Source of the DNA: Orbilia blumenaviensis
Taxonomy: Eukaryota; Ascomycota; Orbiliomycetes; Orbiliales; Orbiliaceae
Length of the DNA stretch: 64,000 nt
Reading direction: 5' to 3'
Assembly: GCA_036872755.1 (NCBI GenBank)
Contig: JAVHNS010000013.1
Span: forward strand, 124,001-188,000
Part shown: positions 12,162 through 23,100 of the stretch, one piece after another
Numbering within the stretch: the stretch's first letter is position 1
Layout: each line of letters opens with the position of its first letter
Made by a program: the position numbers and the translations under genes
The notes under the pieces: model-generated
Database searches by the model: none
Told to the model about the DNA's origin: nothing
What the model saw: only the letters and a program-made list of their open reading frames with translations

Positions 12162-13419
12162 CGTCGTGTTTTCGTTGTGTTGTGGCTGCTGGTGCTAATT
12201 GTCTATCCAAAAATGTTGAAACGAAAGTATTGGAGTGATAAAAAACGGTGATTTATGGATAATGGTCGCACCTAAGAATGAAACTGGAGTGCGACTGTTG
12301 GAGGGGAGAAGGAGAAAGAGGAAGAAAAAAGAATCCTCTGAGATGTGTCAACCTCCTACCATCATCATCGGTCCATTCATTATTCCTGTGACAATTAGGA
12401 AGGAAGGCAAAGAGCCGACGATTCAAAAACAGATGTTAAAAAAGGCAGGAACTTTCACTCTAGTTAATGAGTGACCCTGTAAGAAACCAGGGTCAATTAG
12501 CCGCGCTTGGCGTTAGCAGACTGTTTAATTACCATCTTTGTTCGTTGAAGTAGTTCTTATTCGAATATTCCGATCAGACGAACAGGTTCATTCTGTCAAT
12601 AGCGAACTGTTCAAAATATTCGCACTTGTGTTGAATAATATATCCGCTAACTATACTCAACTTGTAATTCACGCAGCGTTGTAAAAGTCATAAACTTCTC
12701 TATTCAAATCGAGGACCTCTCTGAATTTCTTATGATTACGATTGTACAACATTACTCGCATACATTGTCCCATCAAAGAAAAAAAAAGAACTGGTTTTAA
12801 GACTATAATCATGCGATCCACCATCAGAAGTAACGTTTGGGGAATAGACCCCGGTTTTTACGAGGTGTCCTGGCAAAAGTTGCTCTCGGACGTTTGGTGT
12901 TAACGACGTTGATCGGCTCGATCCGGTGCTCTGTGCCACACCTGTTTTCGTGTCGAGGTCATTCGAGACACTTGGGGTATTGACGTTCGGTCACATCCCT
13001 GCAGGCAAAAAATATCCTCATAGTACTGGTACTATATCCAGACTAGTTTCCTCGCGAGGCAGCACCACACTTGGCAACAGCAACGTCTTATTCTAAGCCT
13101 CAATGCAGGGTTTGCCATCGGTGACTATTAGCTCCGGCGGAAACCCACCAGGGTCCAGGCCGCTTACAAGGTGCACTGTATGCACACGCGCATATACTGT
13201 TGTAAGTTCCAAGTTATGAGGCCTCAAAGCTAGCTCGCAAAGAGGAAACCAGGAATCGCAGTAACCGCAAGCTGAAGCACTATATGTGATTGAAATGGTT
13301 TCATATTTGCTTGAAATTATATTGCACTATACTGTTAACTTCAGCTATACCAGCCGATCTCAACAGCCTATTCGTTTATTATGTTAGCTGTTGCAAAGAG
13401 TTCGGAAACCAGTAAGACC
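12162..13419. other. Spacer, no gene seen
   Basis: About 1.25 kb without a supportable gene. It contains the promoter side of the DUF7136 gene and a purine-rich stretch near 12301-12340. Nothing else stands out. Confidence 0.4.
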
Positions 13420-14824
13420 TAGAGAAGACAATAGCTGCTGTCGAACAAGCCGTCGCAGCTGCAGCTAATGGAGGCCCAGACAAAGCGGCGGACCTTATTA
13501 ACCTCTCGAGATAACTGCTGTGATCTAAATTTTGATAATTTTAAAAACTAGTAAGGCTTAGAAAAAGCTTTTGCTGTGGCAAAATAAGCTATTACATTAA
13601 TTCTTGATGATAGCGTCGAACGAAGCTTCTTGTCTTGATAACCTCTCGGTTTATTATAAACACAGGTTTGAGAGACCTGGAAGACAGGGAGGCTTAGAGA
13701 AAGCAGTAACTACTATTGAGCAGGTCGTCTCTGTCGCTCTCACTTTCGAAGTCAGCCCAGATACAGCGACATTCCTCAACAATCTCCCAAGCCGCTATAG
13801 CTACAAATTCGATACGTATGGAAAGCTGGAAAATATTGAGAACGCAATAGTCAACGCTGGGAAGGCTGTTGCAATGGCCCATATAAATATTCCGGACTGC
13901 GCTGGCCATCTTAGTGATTTTTTAACTCGTTACAATTATAGATTTGGTAGACTAGGCTTGGGAATCGAGAAGATCTCAAAAGTTATAGATGCAGCTGAAA
14001 AGGCTGTATTTGTTTCAAAAAAACTTTTATTTAGAAAATGAAAAATAAATCCTTTGAGCCCCCTCAAACTACTCCGCCGAAGTTTGATACTCTTAGGAAT
14101 GGGGAAAATCTAGAAAGAGCTGTAGCCGCCGCGGAGGAAGCCATCGCATACATTACTGATAACGGCGCCGACCGGTTAAGATTGCATATCTTATCAATCT
14201 TTCAAGTCATTACCACTCCAGGCTCAACAGGGTTAGCAAGCAAGATCTCTAAAACGCGTTAAATATTGCAGAGGAGGCCCTCGTCATTGCTACTAAAGAC
14301 GATCTGAACAGGACTGCCTGCATATCTCAACAACATTTCTAACTATCTCAGCTCCAGATTTAGTACACCCGGGGATCAAAAGGACCTTGAAAAAGCAATA
14401 ACTATTGCGGAGCAAGCTGTTGGTACTCCCCAGGACGATTTAGAGCTTTCTAATCGTCTTAAAAGCCTCTCAAACTTATGATGTCCAAAATGTGTCAAAA
14501 TAGTATATGATACAAAACCGCGCGAAATGTATTTTACAACTTCGCAAAATGTATGTATGACTACGACTTAAGTGAGGCAGCCAGCATAAGAATTTATAAT
14601 CATTCTATGTAGGTAGGTATGTGGCTATTTATTACGCACACATTATTAGCTACAATTATACCTAGGTATTTATCAGTAGAAATTTAAAGAAGTAGCCTGA
14701 ACCTTTCGCCGCTTAGCTGTCTGGCTGTCCAGCTTTTCTCCAGCCTCTGAAGAAGCGGACTGCCTGGTTGGTAGGTCAATGGCGAGCTAGTGGCGGGCTG
14801 ATGGCCGAGCATAATTGTGAAAAA

Positions 14825-15197
14825 TTAACACACCGAACTCACAAAACACGCCGAACTTTTAGGCGAGATCTTGGCACGACACAAATCCGGCATAAATATG
14901 TTAATTTAGCACATTTATTAAGGGAGTTGTTAGTGGTCTCTTGCCAGTTTGCCAGCTCGCCTGCTTGCGCGCTCCCGCGCCCAGTTACTGGCACGACTAT
15001 TAATCTGCTTATCAACGAGGACGGCTGCCAGACCAGCTGCCAGCAAGCAGTCAAGCGGGCAAGAGACCACGGATGGTTTCCTAGAATTTTTTTTGACCGA
15101 CGGTGCCAAGTGTGTTAAATTGATATACTGGTGTTAGATTTCTATCATGCTAAAATCGCTTAAAGTTCAGTGCGTGTTTTTGAGTCCAGTGTCTGTT
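14825..15197. mobile_element. Long-inverted-repeat (foldback/MITE-like) element in the TPR relic
   Basis: The left arm, about 14825-14950, and the right arm, about 15056-15197, are imperfect reverse complements. AACTCACAAAACACG on the left pairs with the reverse of the segment at 15166-15190, and GTGGTCTCTTGCC at 14933-14945 pairs with GGCAAGAGACCAC at 15058-15070. The arms also share a GTTAAATT/AATTTAGCAC block. No transposase is encoded. Exact ends and a target-site duplication could not be fixed. It interrupts the TPR pseudogene. Confidence 0.45.
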
Positions 15198-15337
15198 TGT
15201 GAGTCCACTGTTCTGACCCCTTTCGCCTGTCATACTGAAGTTGTAATGTATCTATTTTGCACGGTTTGTATTATCTATTGTTTTGACAAGTTTTGGCCGC
15301 CATACCAACTGTTACCTAGGTATTTAGTTAAATTTTA

Positions 15338-15364
15338 GTCTCGGTCCCAGACGCTGTTGACCAC
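15338..15364 (+). repeat. 27-bp dispersed repeat, copy 1
   Basis: Begins GTCTCGGTCCCAGACGC and is identical over 27 bp to 56569-56595. The first 13 bp recur inverted at 18155-18167. Both 15338 and 18167 are flanked on the outside by TA. Function unknown; it may be a transposon end or footprint. Confidence 0.6.
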
Positions 15365-15510
15365 AACTGTGGCTAAATTTGAGAAACTAGGGAAACTCGA
15401 AGATTTAGAAGAAGCTGTTTTGGCACCGGAGGACGCGGCGGTTACTATCACTGATGGCAACCCACGCAACGCAGTCTATTTCAACACCCTCGCAAACCAA
15501 TGACTACCTA

Positions 15511-16627
15511 ATCGACAAGACATGCATTATGGGTAGGCTGAATGAAGGCTCCTATATAGTTCTATGGACCCCTTCCCCCTACAAAAACCCCGTTAACCAG
15601 ACTATTTAGAGCAATATATCATTGCTCGACAATAGTGCTTTACGGTCTTGAGTAATCTCGGGTTACTAGGGAAATATATGTGTTGTTTGAGCTTGCCGGC
15701 CTCGTTGGAAGCAGACAGCACAAAGTCGAAACTACCAACTGATCTTCTTTTCTGTCCTGCAAATATAGTTCGGAACCTTTACTAGGAGGCCATGAAATGA
15801 CTAGACCTATACAGAGAAATAATATATGGAAAGCGATATCGCTATTAAAGGTGGTGGGTGGAAGTACGCATCAAAATTGAACGCCATCAGCTATATCTGG
15901 AAACTGGGGCTATGTGCTTTTCTAAAAGTGGTATATTCATTCTATCTCTGATCATGATGGCTGGCCGTCCACTCAAAATGATATGGAAAAGAGACCGGGG
16001 CTCGTGGGAGAGTGATATATAGAGAGTGGCACCGATCCGACGAGAAAAGGCTAGCGAGCTGCAAATTTGTGTTGCCCGTCTTAAGACTGGCGTCATTTAG
16101 ATACCCTAATGAACGACAGTCAGGTCACAAGGCTGGCCCCTAGATTCGGGGGACTGGGGACGTTCGAGTCCTGGTTGCGAGACGAATTTGAGGACACAAG
16201 TATGTTTTGTTCGGACTTATAGCGCGTCGAAAGAGTTAGAATGCTTAGTTACTATATTCATCGCGAATTACATCCATTTCAAGATAACATCTGCAGCTGT
16301 AGAGTAGACTAAATAAACAACATCCGTTATAGATTCACTTTGGTGAATTCACTGTCTTTTAGGCATCTGCACTTCATTTCTGACCGCCCCCTGGGCCTTA
16401 TTTCCCGCATTATTGGGCCAGCGGCTCGAACTTTGGACCCGAGCTACCCAGATATCTTCCTCTTTAGAGCGATCAATCGCTCCTGTACCTTCCAAGACTC
16501 CGCGTAAGGCAATACACACCTAGTATCGTTGATATTATACACTAGAAAGTAGTCGCACGCAGGTGAATTCGAAGGACGGAATGATAGAAACTATAGTCGT
16601 TTCGTTTTTAATAATTACCCTTTTTTT
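15511..16627. other. Spacer with a small relic related to 23.4 kb
   Basis: No intact gene. Around 15693-15725 a plus-strand stretch reads GLVGSRQHKV and matches, mostly with third-position differences, a stretch at about 23446-23475 (GLVEARQHKV). Both are probably decayed copies of one unrecognised gene. Confidence 0.3.
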
Positions 16628-17068
16628 TTATAATTCCAGTGCAAAATAATCTGTAAAGCGCAGCGAGAACCTTACCTCAACCGTGCCTTCCTGGCCCGCT
16701 ATCCTATCCAATTCATCAAACAGCAGTGGGTAATAAAAGTCCCTTTTCTTTTCATCGTAGTAGACCTTGCCGAGGTCATCTATGATAATATAGCAATCCG
16801 ATTGCCCGAAAAGGAATTGATTTGGCTTTACTCTCCATTTGTTTCCGCCGAGGAATGACTGTAAGATGGTTTCCGCCCCATCGGGAATACCGTGCCAACG
16901 ATAGCCAAGATTGCAGCGAGCAAAAAAGCTACCGTTAGGCCCGAGGCTCACATACAAGGAATCCTGATTGAAGCCTTTGATCGAAGGATGGGAGAGCCAT
17001 TCTACTAGTTTTGGGTAATTTTGTGGATCCGAAATAGCTACAAGATATATCGTCAGCCGTCTAGACAT
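16628..17068 (-). CDS. Hypothetical protein, 146 residues
   Basis: An uninterrupted reading frame with good coding character, starting at ATG 17068 (MSRRLTIYLVAISDPQNYPK) and ending YFALEL. It is probably cytosolic: no signal peptide or membrane segment is visible. It is rich in aromatic residues, with a stretch DLGKVYYDEKKRDFYYPLLF followed by a predicted helix. I do not recognise the family. It stands alone in a relic-rich zone. An intron upstream cannot be ruled out, since a second short coding-like frame lies at 17621-17418 on the same strand. It is either a small lineage-specific gene or the last exon of a larger one. Confidence 0.4.
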   Translation of the reverse strand: MSRRLTIYLVAISDPQNYPKLVEWLSHPSIKGFNQDSLYVSLGPNGSFFARCNLGYRWHGIPDGAETILQSFLGGNKWRVKPNQFLFGQSDCYIIIDDLGKVYYDEKKRDFYYPLLFDELDRIAGQEGTVEVRFSLRFTDYFALEL

Positions 17069-17417
17069 ATAAGAATCTTTGAAAATCTAGATTGGGACGA
17101 GTCAATGCGAAAGAAACGGTTAATTTCGTGTTCCATAATAAATGGTATATGTGTTTCTATGGGCTAGGTAGTCAGGTATTATAAAACAGGGTTGATAGGT
17201 GGATGTTACCCCAAAAGTCAACTTCAGGCCCTGAGTTTACCCTGCGATACGCGTGGAACCAATCTTGCTCCCAAGCTGAAACACATATATCGGTCGATAT
17301 AGGATTTTTGTCGGTTTGTGACTTGTATTTAGGGTACTCCCCGGTCAGCGGCGACCCCTAATTCAGATTTTAAGTCACAAGTTTAACTAGGACTTCCGCT
17401 GACAAATTATGGTTGAA

Positions 17418-17621
17418 CTAACTTACCCATTGACGGAAGTCAGGGCGTTTGTAAAGAAAGTAATTCTCACTTTCTACAAAGGTGGCAAAGTATGAGACAG
17501 ACATCCCGAATGATTTCCTTAGTACTGAAAAAGTTTTAGAGGAAAGATAAAATGTGGTAGAGGCTGCTCCTGGGTAAAAATTGCTGTTTTTAAAAGCGGG
17601 GTCGTCAGCTAGTGAGCCCAA
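17418..17621 (-). CDS. Possible exon or small gene, unrecognised
   Basis: A 67-residue frame on the minus strand beginning MGSLADDPAFKNSNFYPG and running to KRPDFRQW, where a GTAAGT donor follows, so the coding part may continue in another exon that I could not place. The composition is protein-like, rich in Phe, Tyr and Ser, with no signal peptide. It lies 350 bp upstream of the 146-residue frame on the same strand, but no phase-consistent junction between the two was found. Confidence 0.25.
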   Translation of the reverse strand: MGSLADDPAFKNSNFYPGAASTTFYLSSKTFSVLRKSFGMSVSYFATFVESENYFLYKRPDFRQWVS

Positions 17622-18265
17622 TATGAGCGGCCGAGTCGCACTAGGGGTTATCTAACAAGAAGCCACGTCTTTCTTCATCAGTTCCAATTGGTGTAGCATC
17701 ATGCAGCGGAATACCTGCAAGCATGCGCCGTAACCTAATGCTAGAAATTGAATCAAAGGCTAGTCCCGTGTACAAGTTCAGAAGCGGAGCGGGTTACCCA
17801 GAGCATACCTGGTCAGCCTTCTAGTCGATACCTCGCTATTTACGATTATTGGCACTGGAGGCTGTGTCATCTTCGATCTAATCAACGTGATTCACCAACA
17901 ATCTGCGGTCATATTTACCCATACATTTGGAAACAGACACATTTTTGTTACGGTAACGACTGCTGATATATCTCATCGACTTCTTCCTATATTCTCATAT
18001 ATCTGTAAAGACAAAAGGGGTAGCTTTTTGCTACAATACAGGAAAAAGTATACTATTTTTATTGAAGAGTTATCCAAACGCTCTGAAGACTTTCCTAGGT
18101 CTGAGAATCAATTGTAATCAGCGGATATCTAAAATAATCATCAGTATTTGTAGACTGGGACCGAGACTACATTTAGATGGGAGACGGTGATTAATACGAG
18201 TATTTACCTTGGGTTTCATTATTGACTAAATTTAGCCTGAACTTCTCCATCTGGACCAACTATAC

Positions 18266-18637
18266 TCAGCACGCCGCTTGGATTAGGGCCTTATTAATTA
18301 TTAGCTGCCATACACGACCGAACAAAGGGCGAGAGGGAGTATCGAAGGTCGAACCTTGGAATTTGTAAGACTGATATGCCTTCAAGTCAGCGTCCTTCAC
18401 GCTGTCGGTTTTTAGAAAGTAATAGTTGTATGTGCCACGCTTCAGTACAACCTTCACCCTGCTGAACCCGGCTGTGGTCACTCTATCCGTTGTCGAACCA
18501 TTCGTAAGATACCAGGCGGCTACTTCGAGCCGGTCCACTGTCTGATCACACTCTGTTTCTACCCCGTTTTCGCTAAAGCGTATCTTTACCTCATTTCTAT
18601 CGTGGAGATCTTCTGTTGCGTGAAAAGGCTCCGTCAT
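18266..18637 (-). CDS. Hypothetical protein, 123 residues
   Basis: The reading frame starts at 18637 (MTEPFHATEDLHDRNEVKIR) and ends LIQAAC. It has good coding character, no signal peptide and no membrane segment; it is predicted soluble with alternating beta-strand stretches (RVKVVLKRGTYNYYFL). The ATG is preceded on the sense strand by a run of 14 A and one C, so a transcript starting upstream would carry a poly(A) tract directly before the start codon. I do not recognise the family and no neighbour suggests a role. A chance frame is possible, but the length and composition favour a real small gene. Confidence 0.4.
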   Translation of the reverse strand: MTEPFHATEDLHDRNEVKIRFSENGVETECDQTVDRLEVAAWYLTNGSTTDRVTTAGFSRVKVVLKRGTYNYYFLKTDSVKDADLKAYQSYKFQGSTFDTPSRPLFGRVWQLIINKALIQAAC

Positions 18638-19615
18638 GTTTTTTTTTTTTTTAGCTCGACTACTGGGGTACTATCAGGTATATTCTTGGTTGCCTTGAAG
18701 AAAACGGCTTGAGGGGAGGTATTTAATAGTTGGTTTGTGTCGTAAACTAGATGTAGGATCAAGCAGCTGACTCTTAAGAAGAAATCAACCCGCCTCCGAG
18801 TTCGACAATCTGCCATCGGGTCCTCTTCTTCCCATATGCATATGCATATGCATCCGCAAATCCTTCATTAGCACTCCGCATTCGCCCTAGGTTCTGTAGT
18901 GGAGCTCTCGAATACTTAGGAAGAGAGAAAGAGGGGACTACTGGCGCATGCATGCAACGGCTGAACAAGATGCGGGAATTCATAGACCTCGCATTCGGTC
19001 CCCTCAAACTAACTAGGGTAGCAAGTTGACCCGATCGGTGGCGTCAGGTTTCGTATTTGTGTTAACGCATTAGCATACTTCTTAAATCCATATCCATTAA
19101 ATTAAATGAAAGCGGCACGGAGCTAATTAATCTCAACGACCTTATAGCGCATGTGCGCTAGTCGCTGTTGATCTCTGTTCATTGCTTCAATGCAATTCTC
19201 GAATTATATAGAATTATTGTCTTTCGTGAACAACTTTGCATTCTTCAGCCATAAATCTCTCTCATTGTAACATAGTTATTCATAGTATCTAGTCACGGCT
19301 ACGTAAAAAAAATCACTCGTCCAATCAGGGATTGAAAATTTATTGGTAATGAAGTTAAAGAGTGTACGTGACAAATGTCATAGCTAACAACAATCCGTTG
19401 AGACAGGCGATAGAAGCTATCAATGGGTGACTATCAAAATTGAGACTGGCCCAAGTACCTAGCCAGACAGACAAACCATGAGATTTGATTCTTTTGCTCT
19501 TTATATTTCACCGCTTAGATACCGTGTTAGAACGATAAACTAAAAGGCTGTTAGTGGGTGCGATTTCAAAGACTTTGGGATGGGGGCTAGAGCGCTACAG
19601 CACGAATATTCTTAC
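18638..19615. other. Spacer with short simple repeats
   Basis: Contains the A14 run (18639-18652, as T on this strand) and three overlapping ATGCAT palindromes at about 18836-18852. No gene could be supported. Confidence 0.35.
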
Positions 19616-19977
19616 CTACTGCTTGAAGGTGGCGGTCGTCTTGCCATCAGGGTCAACGACTGAGACCACTCCGGAGCCACTTGGGCCTGTTCTATTTGTT
19701 AGTTTGCAGGTCCGTTAAACTTTACAGATTGCTAAGTTCAAGGCATACCAGTGAGAGTGTACGTCTTGTAGGTGGTGGGTTGCGTTGGGCCATCTTGAAT
19801 CAAGTAGTTGACGGGGTTTCCGGAATTGTCTGTAAGGACGATGAATGCAAATGGAGGGGTAGTGACGCCGGCGTGGTTGGTACCATTGGCAAGAGTAGTG
19901 CCAGTGAAGGTAGCGCTTCCAATGTCCTGGTTCAATTGGAGCTTGACGGTATTGGCAGAGAATGCGATGGTAGTCAT
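19616..19977 (-). CDS. Small two-exon protein, 99 residues, unrecognised
   Basis: Exon 1 is 19977-19749 and exon 2 is 19686-19616. The intron has a GTATGC donor and an ACAG acceptor, with phase 1 kept across the junction. The protein starts MTTIAFSANTVKLQLNQDIG and ends GKTTATFKQ. It is Thr-, Gly- and Val-rich and looks like a compact all-beta fold. There is no signal peptide, no cysteine and no membrane segment. A TATA box lies about 140 bp upstream of the ATG, with a leader free of ATG codons near the start, suggesting a well-expressed gene. I do not recognise the family; it may be a lineage-specific cytosolic beta protein. Confidence 0.6.
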
Positions 19978-20116
19978 TTTGAGTTTAAAGAGGATAAAGT
20001 TTCTATAAAAATAGACTGGCTTTAAAGACTATAGATAAGCGGTATAGTAGTTTGTCTGATCTGTTCTGTCTGCTTGGATGGTGAAAAAAACATTGAGATT
20101 GAAGGGCAGGAAAGCA

Positions 20117-20126
20117 CCTTTTTATA
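20117..20126 (-). promoter_or_regulatory. TATA box of the 99-residue gene
   Basis: TATAAAAAGG on the minus strand, about 140 bp upstream of the ATG at 19977. Position and sequence fit a fungal core promoter. Confidence 0.5.
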
Positions 20127-23100
20127 GTTGAAGTTTCCCAGATTTAGCAGATGCTCAGCTACACAATACGGTATACCTTCTAATTCATAGATCAACTCGT
20201 ACTAAAACCCTGGTGAGCCTAGCTACTAGGAATACATTGCTACTTTCAGAGCTCACCTGCGGTGGTATCACAAGCTGCAGCTATGGCGAACGTAACCCTT
20301 TGATGCAAGAAAACATTTCACGCCTACAGATGTACAGGGTTCGTATGCAAACTTGAGAAATTAGGCCAAACAAATTTGTCAATTGCAGAGGCGGCATAAC
20401 CTTGGACCAGTGTAACGAAGTACAGGCTAATTTGAAGTAAACGAACGACATAGGGAAGTGAATATCACTGCTGGCATGCTATATTCAAACGACACAAGCT
20501 TCCTATGAGCACCTTTGATGAATTCATGAAATGAGAAAAGAAAACGGCTTACACGGTAAGGATTTGAGTATATTTCTTGCTATTGAAGATGTAAAGAAGC
20601 AAAAAAGAAAAGACCGCGCCATTTGTTTCCTAGCTACATTCCTATGAAGACTGGAATCGGAGAAACTTTATTCCTTCATTTCATTCGAGGAAGTGAAAAA
20701 GGAAGGACGAAAAAGCAAGGTTCACGGGGTCTAGAGGCGCTTGCCATGACTATAGCAGGGTTTATGCATCACAGGAATCCTGTCGTTGAAAATGTGAGAT
20801 CGGTTGAATTTGAGGCCTCTATTCCGAGACCCCTATTACAAGTTCCGATTGCGACCGAGCCCCGACTGCGAACTTCCATTGCGAACTTCTAATTTACATG
20901 CGTGTGCACTCTAGCGCCGGGATGGACTTCCGACATTTGGTTTACGAACCAGAAGCCAAAATCACGTAATGCAGTCGTATTGTACAGTTTACTCCGCGTT
21001 TGGTTATTTAAATATTCTCTGGCATGGTGTATCCTTTTCGAGATTTCGAACAATCATTGGAGCGTAATATTGATCGAGAATACTAGATCTTGACAATTAG
21101 AATATAGATTACAGAATCCAAACGATCGGGACGTGTAACGAGGAGTCACCAAACATTTTCACGTTATGTATTGCTACCCTTAACATCTTAATCCTTCACA
21201 ATTAATTGACTTGGACAGGGCACAAGGCTTTTTGCCGATCCCCCTCGCATGATGGGTGAGCTGGGGCAAAAGGTGGGGAAGTGGGCGGTAACACCAGTCA
21301 GCCCACTCCATGCAAGAGTGGAGTCCCGCGGTCGGTAAGAACGATAAGATAACCATCTGACTGAAAATACACCTTTGATTCGTTATTAACTCGAGGGCAT
21401 TTCAAAGGCATGGGTGTACACGTGTGATTACCCATTAACCCGTATGGCAAAACTTCTGCGTATTCAACTCAGATGCGTCTGCGTTACACGATGCATAGCC
21501 GCACAGGCTCAGAGTATGATCACTTAACTGATATTGATTTGGCCGAACTGGTTTAAATGTGGTCGAACTGGTTCAAAAGATGAATTAAATAATCTTAGGT
21601 GAACATTTATACAATTCCTGCTAGGATCGCGCGTCATTTCATTGATAGACATGACCATAGCTACAAACTATTCACAATACACATATTATCCCTTTCGCCG
21701 AGGCTCAAGTTCAGCAAATGCCACATTTTTCTGAGCTGGACAATCGCACTCGGTAAAGTCGACATTTATGCACGAATGAAAGAATATTTACGTAAACTTA
21801 CTAAAATTCTCACAATACATGCAGTTGAATAGGTATTGCAGATTGTGTGACCAAGAGAGGCATTAATCCGCACGGCTGAAACACGGCCGGGTCGGGTATT
21901 TAGCTGCCGCTCTGAGACACTGGCAAAATTAGCGATACTTATTGGCCGGCAGTTAATGGGCCGGAGTCGGGCAGGGTCCCAACGCTTCGACTGTCGATGT
22001 TCAAATCCACAGTACTATCAGCAGGCAACACATTTCCCCTCACGCACAATTGCCAATCGGAAAGGAACATGAATAAAATACACAAAAGAGGATCTCCTAG
22101 GTGCGGAGATCCGGCTACCCACGACCAAACAGGTCGATGTATCAAGCGATCGGTAGAGGCGATCTTCGCGGGCCGGTCGCCTGCGGTGTCATGACGCGAT
22201 CCACTAACTTTTGACGTCTTTTTGCTCATAGGTTCGCATTAACATGGTGATACATTTTGTGTTGACTGTGGTGCATTTTTGAAGTCTGCATAATGTGGGT
22301 CAACTGCGTGCATATAGCTCCGAAGCAGACAAGATTTTCAGACTGCGGTGCCGAACGACACGCGTTCGACATAGCCATAGGTTTGGAGTTGAACAATAGC
22401 TGCAATATATCGTCTCATCCGCGTGGTAATGGAGGTCATTATCTTCCAGGTTTAGTCATTTCTTCCCCCAGTCACATAATCGTTCCTTCTTTCTGTAACA
22501 TTTTTCAGACCATGTTAGAACACCATGTTTGTTGCGGACCCCACACAAAGGTCGTACGAACTAACCACGATTGGGACAGGCTAACCAGAGTGGGCCAAAT
22601 TCGAGAGAGATTGCCAAGCTCTCGACACTCGTCAAGCTCGAGATCTGAACATGAACCAAATTGCAACATACAAATGCAAAAAATAGCAATGCGAACTGCG
22701 CCGTCAACTTGCACCTAAAGTTAACTGCGAATATATAGGCCGGTTCCTAGGTTCACGCGGGGTTCGCCAAATCAAGGTCGACAAGCTAACAGGTAAATAT
22801 AAACCAGCGAATACGCTAGCCTACAGCTTTCCCCTTCGGACTTAGTTCACAACTAGGTCATTGACAGCTACGCATTGGTACTTGAAGTGCCAGTCAATAG
22901 TCAAATAGTTGTTGGGTTGGACATCCTTAGGCTCTACCAAACATTTATCGGGGATAGATATTACAATACAAAAACGAGTTACATCATAGTTTAGGCGTCT
23001 GGCTCGGTGGATAGAACCAATGACATTCCTAGATAGTCTAGTGACCAATATATCCGACTATCTAATTATTTCGAACGGGGCCGGTCCTGTTAGACCTATG

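Larger units (their letters stand above)
13420..15510 (+). pseudogene. Degenerate tetratricopeptide (TPR) repeat gene
   Basis: Successive segments encode recognisable TPR units with the fungal pattern LEKAI..AEQAV..P....LNNLS..Y..RF, but they lie in different frames with stops between. The clearest are at about 13421-13513, 13604-14041, 14038-14262, 14300-14481 and 15365-15502 (KLGKLEDLEEAV at the last). Such arrays are normally the C-terminal sensor part of fungal NLR or CHAT-type proteins. No catalytic or NTPase domain is found on either side, so this is an orphaned, decayed fragment. A foldback-like element (14825-15197) separates the last unit from the rest, which probably contributed to loss of the gene. 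The relic state is clear from the many in-frame stops; the parent protein type is inferred. Confidence 0.7.

Noticed and set aside
16131..16195. tRNA-like B-box (GTTCGAGTCC)
   Set aside because: No matching seven-base acceptor stem or proper T-arm stem could be drawn, so no tRNA is called.
15338..18167. A 2.8-kb DNA transposon bounded by 13-bp inverted repeats and TA flanks
   Set aside because: The ends match only over 13 bp, no transposase is visible between them, and the left end lies inside or next to TPR coding sequence. Kept only as a remark on the 27-bp repeat.
21240..21330. Hairpin CCACTC...GAGTGG as a terminator
   Set aside because: Intrinsic terminators are a bacterial feature, no gene ends here, and the stem is only six base pairs.
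22293..22718. A 141-codon open frame on the plus strand
   Set aside because: Composition is irregular, with no family signal, no splice context and another frame on the opposite strand. Probably chance.
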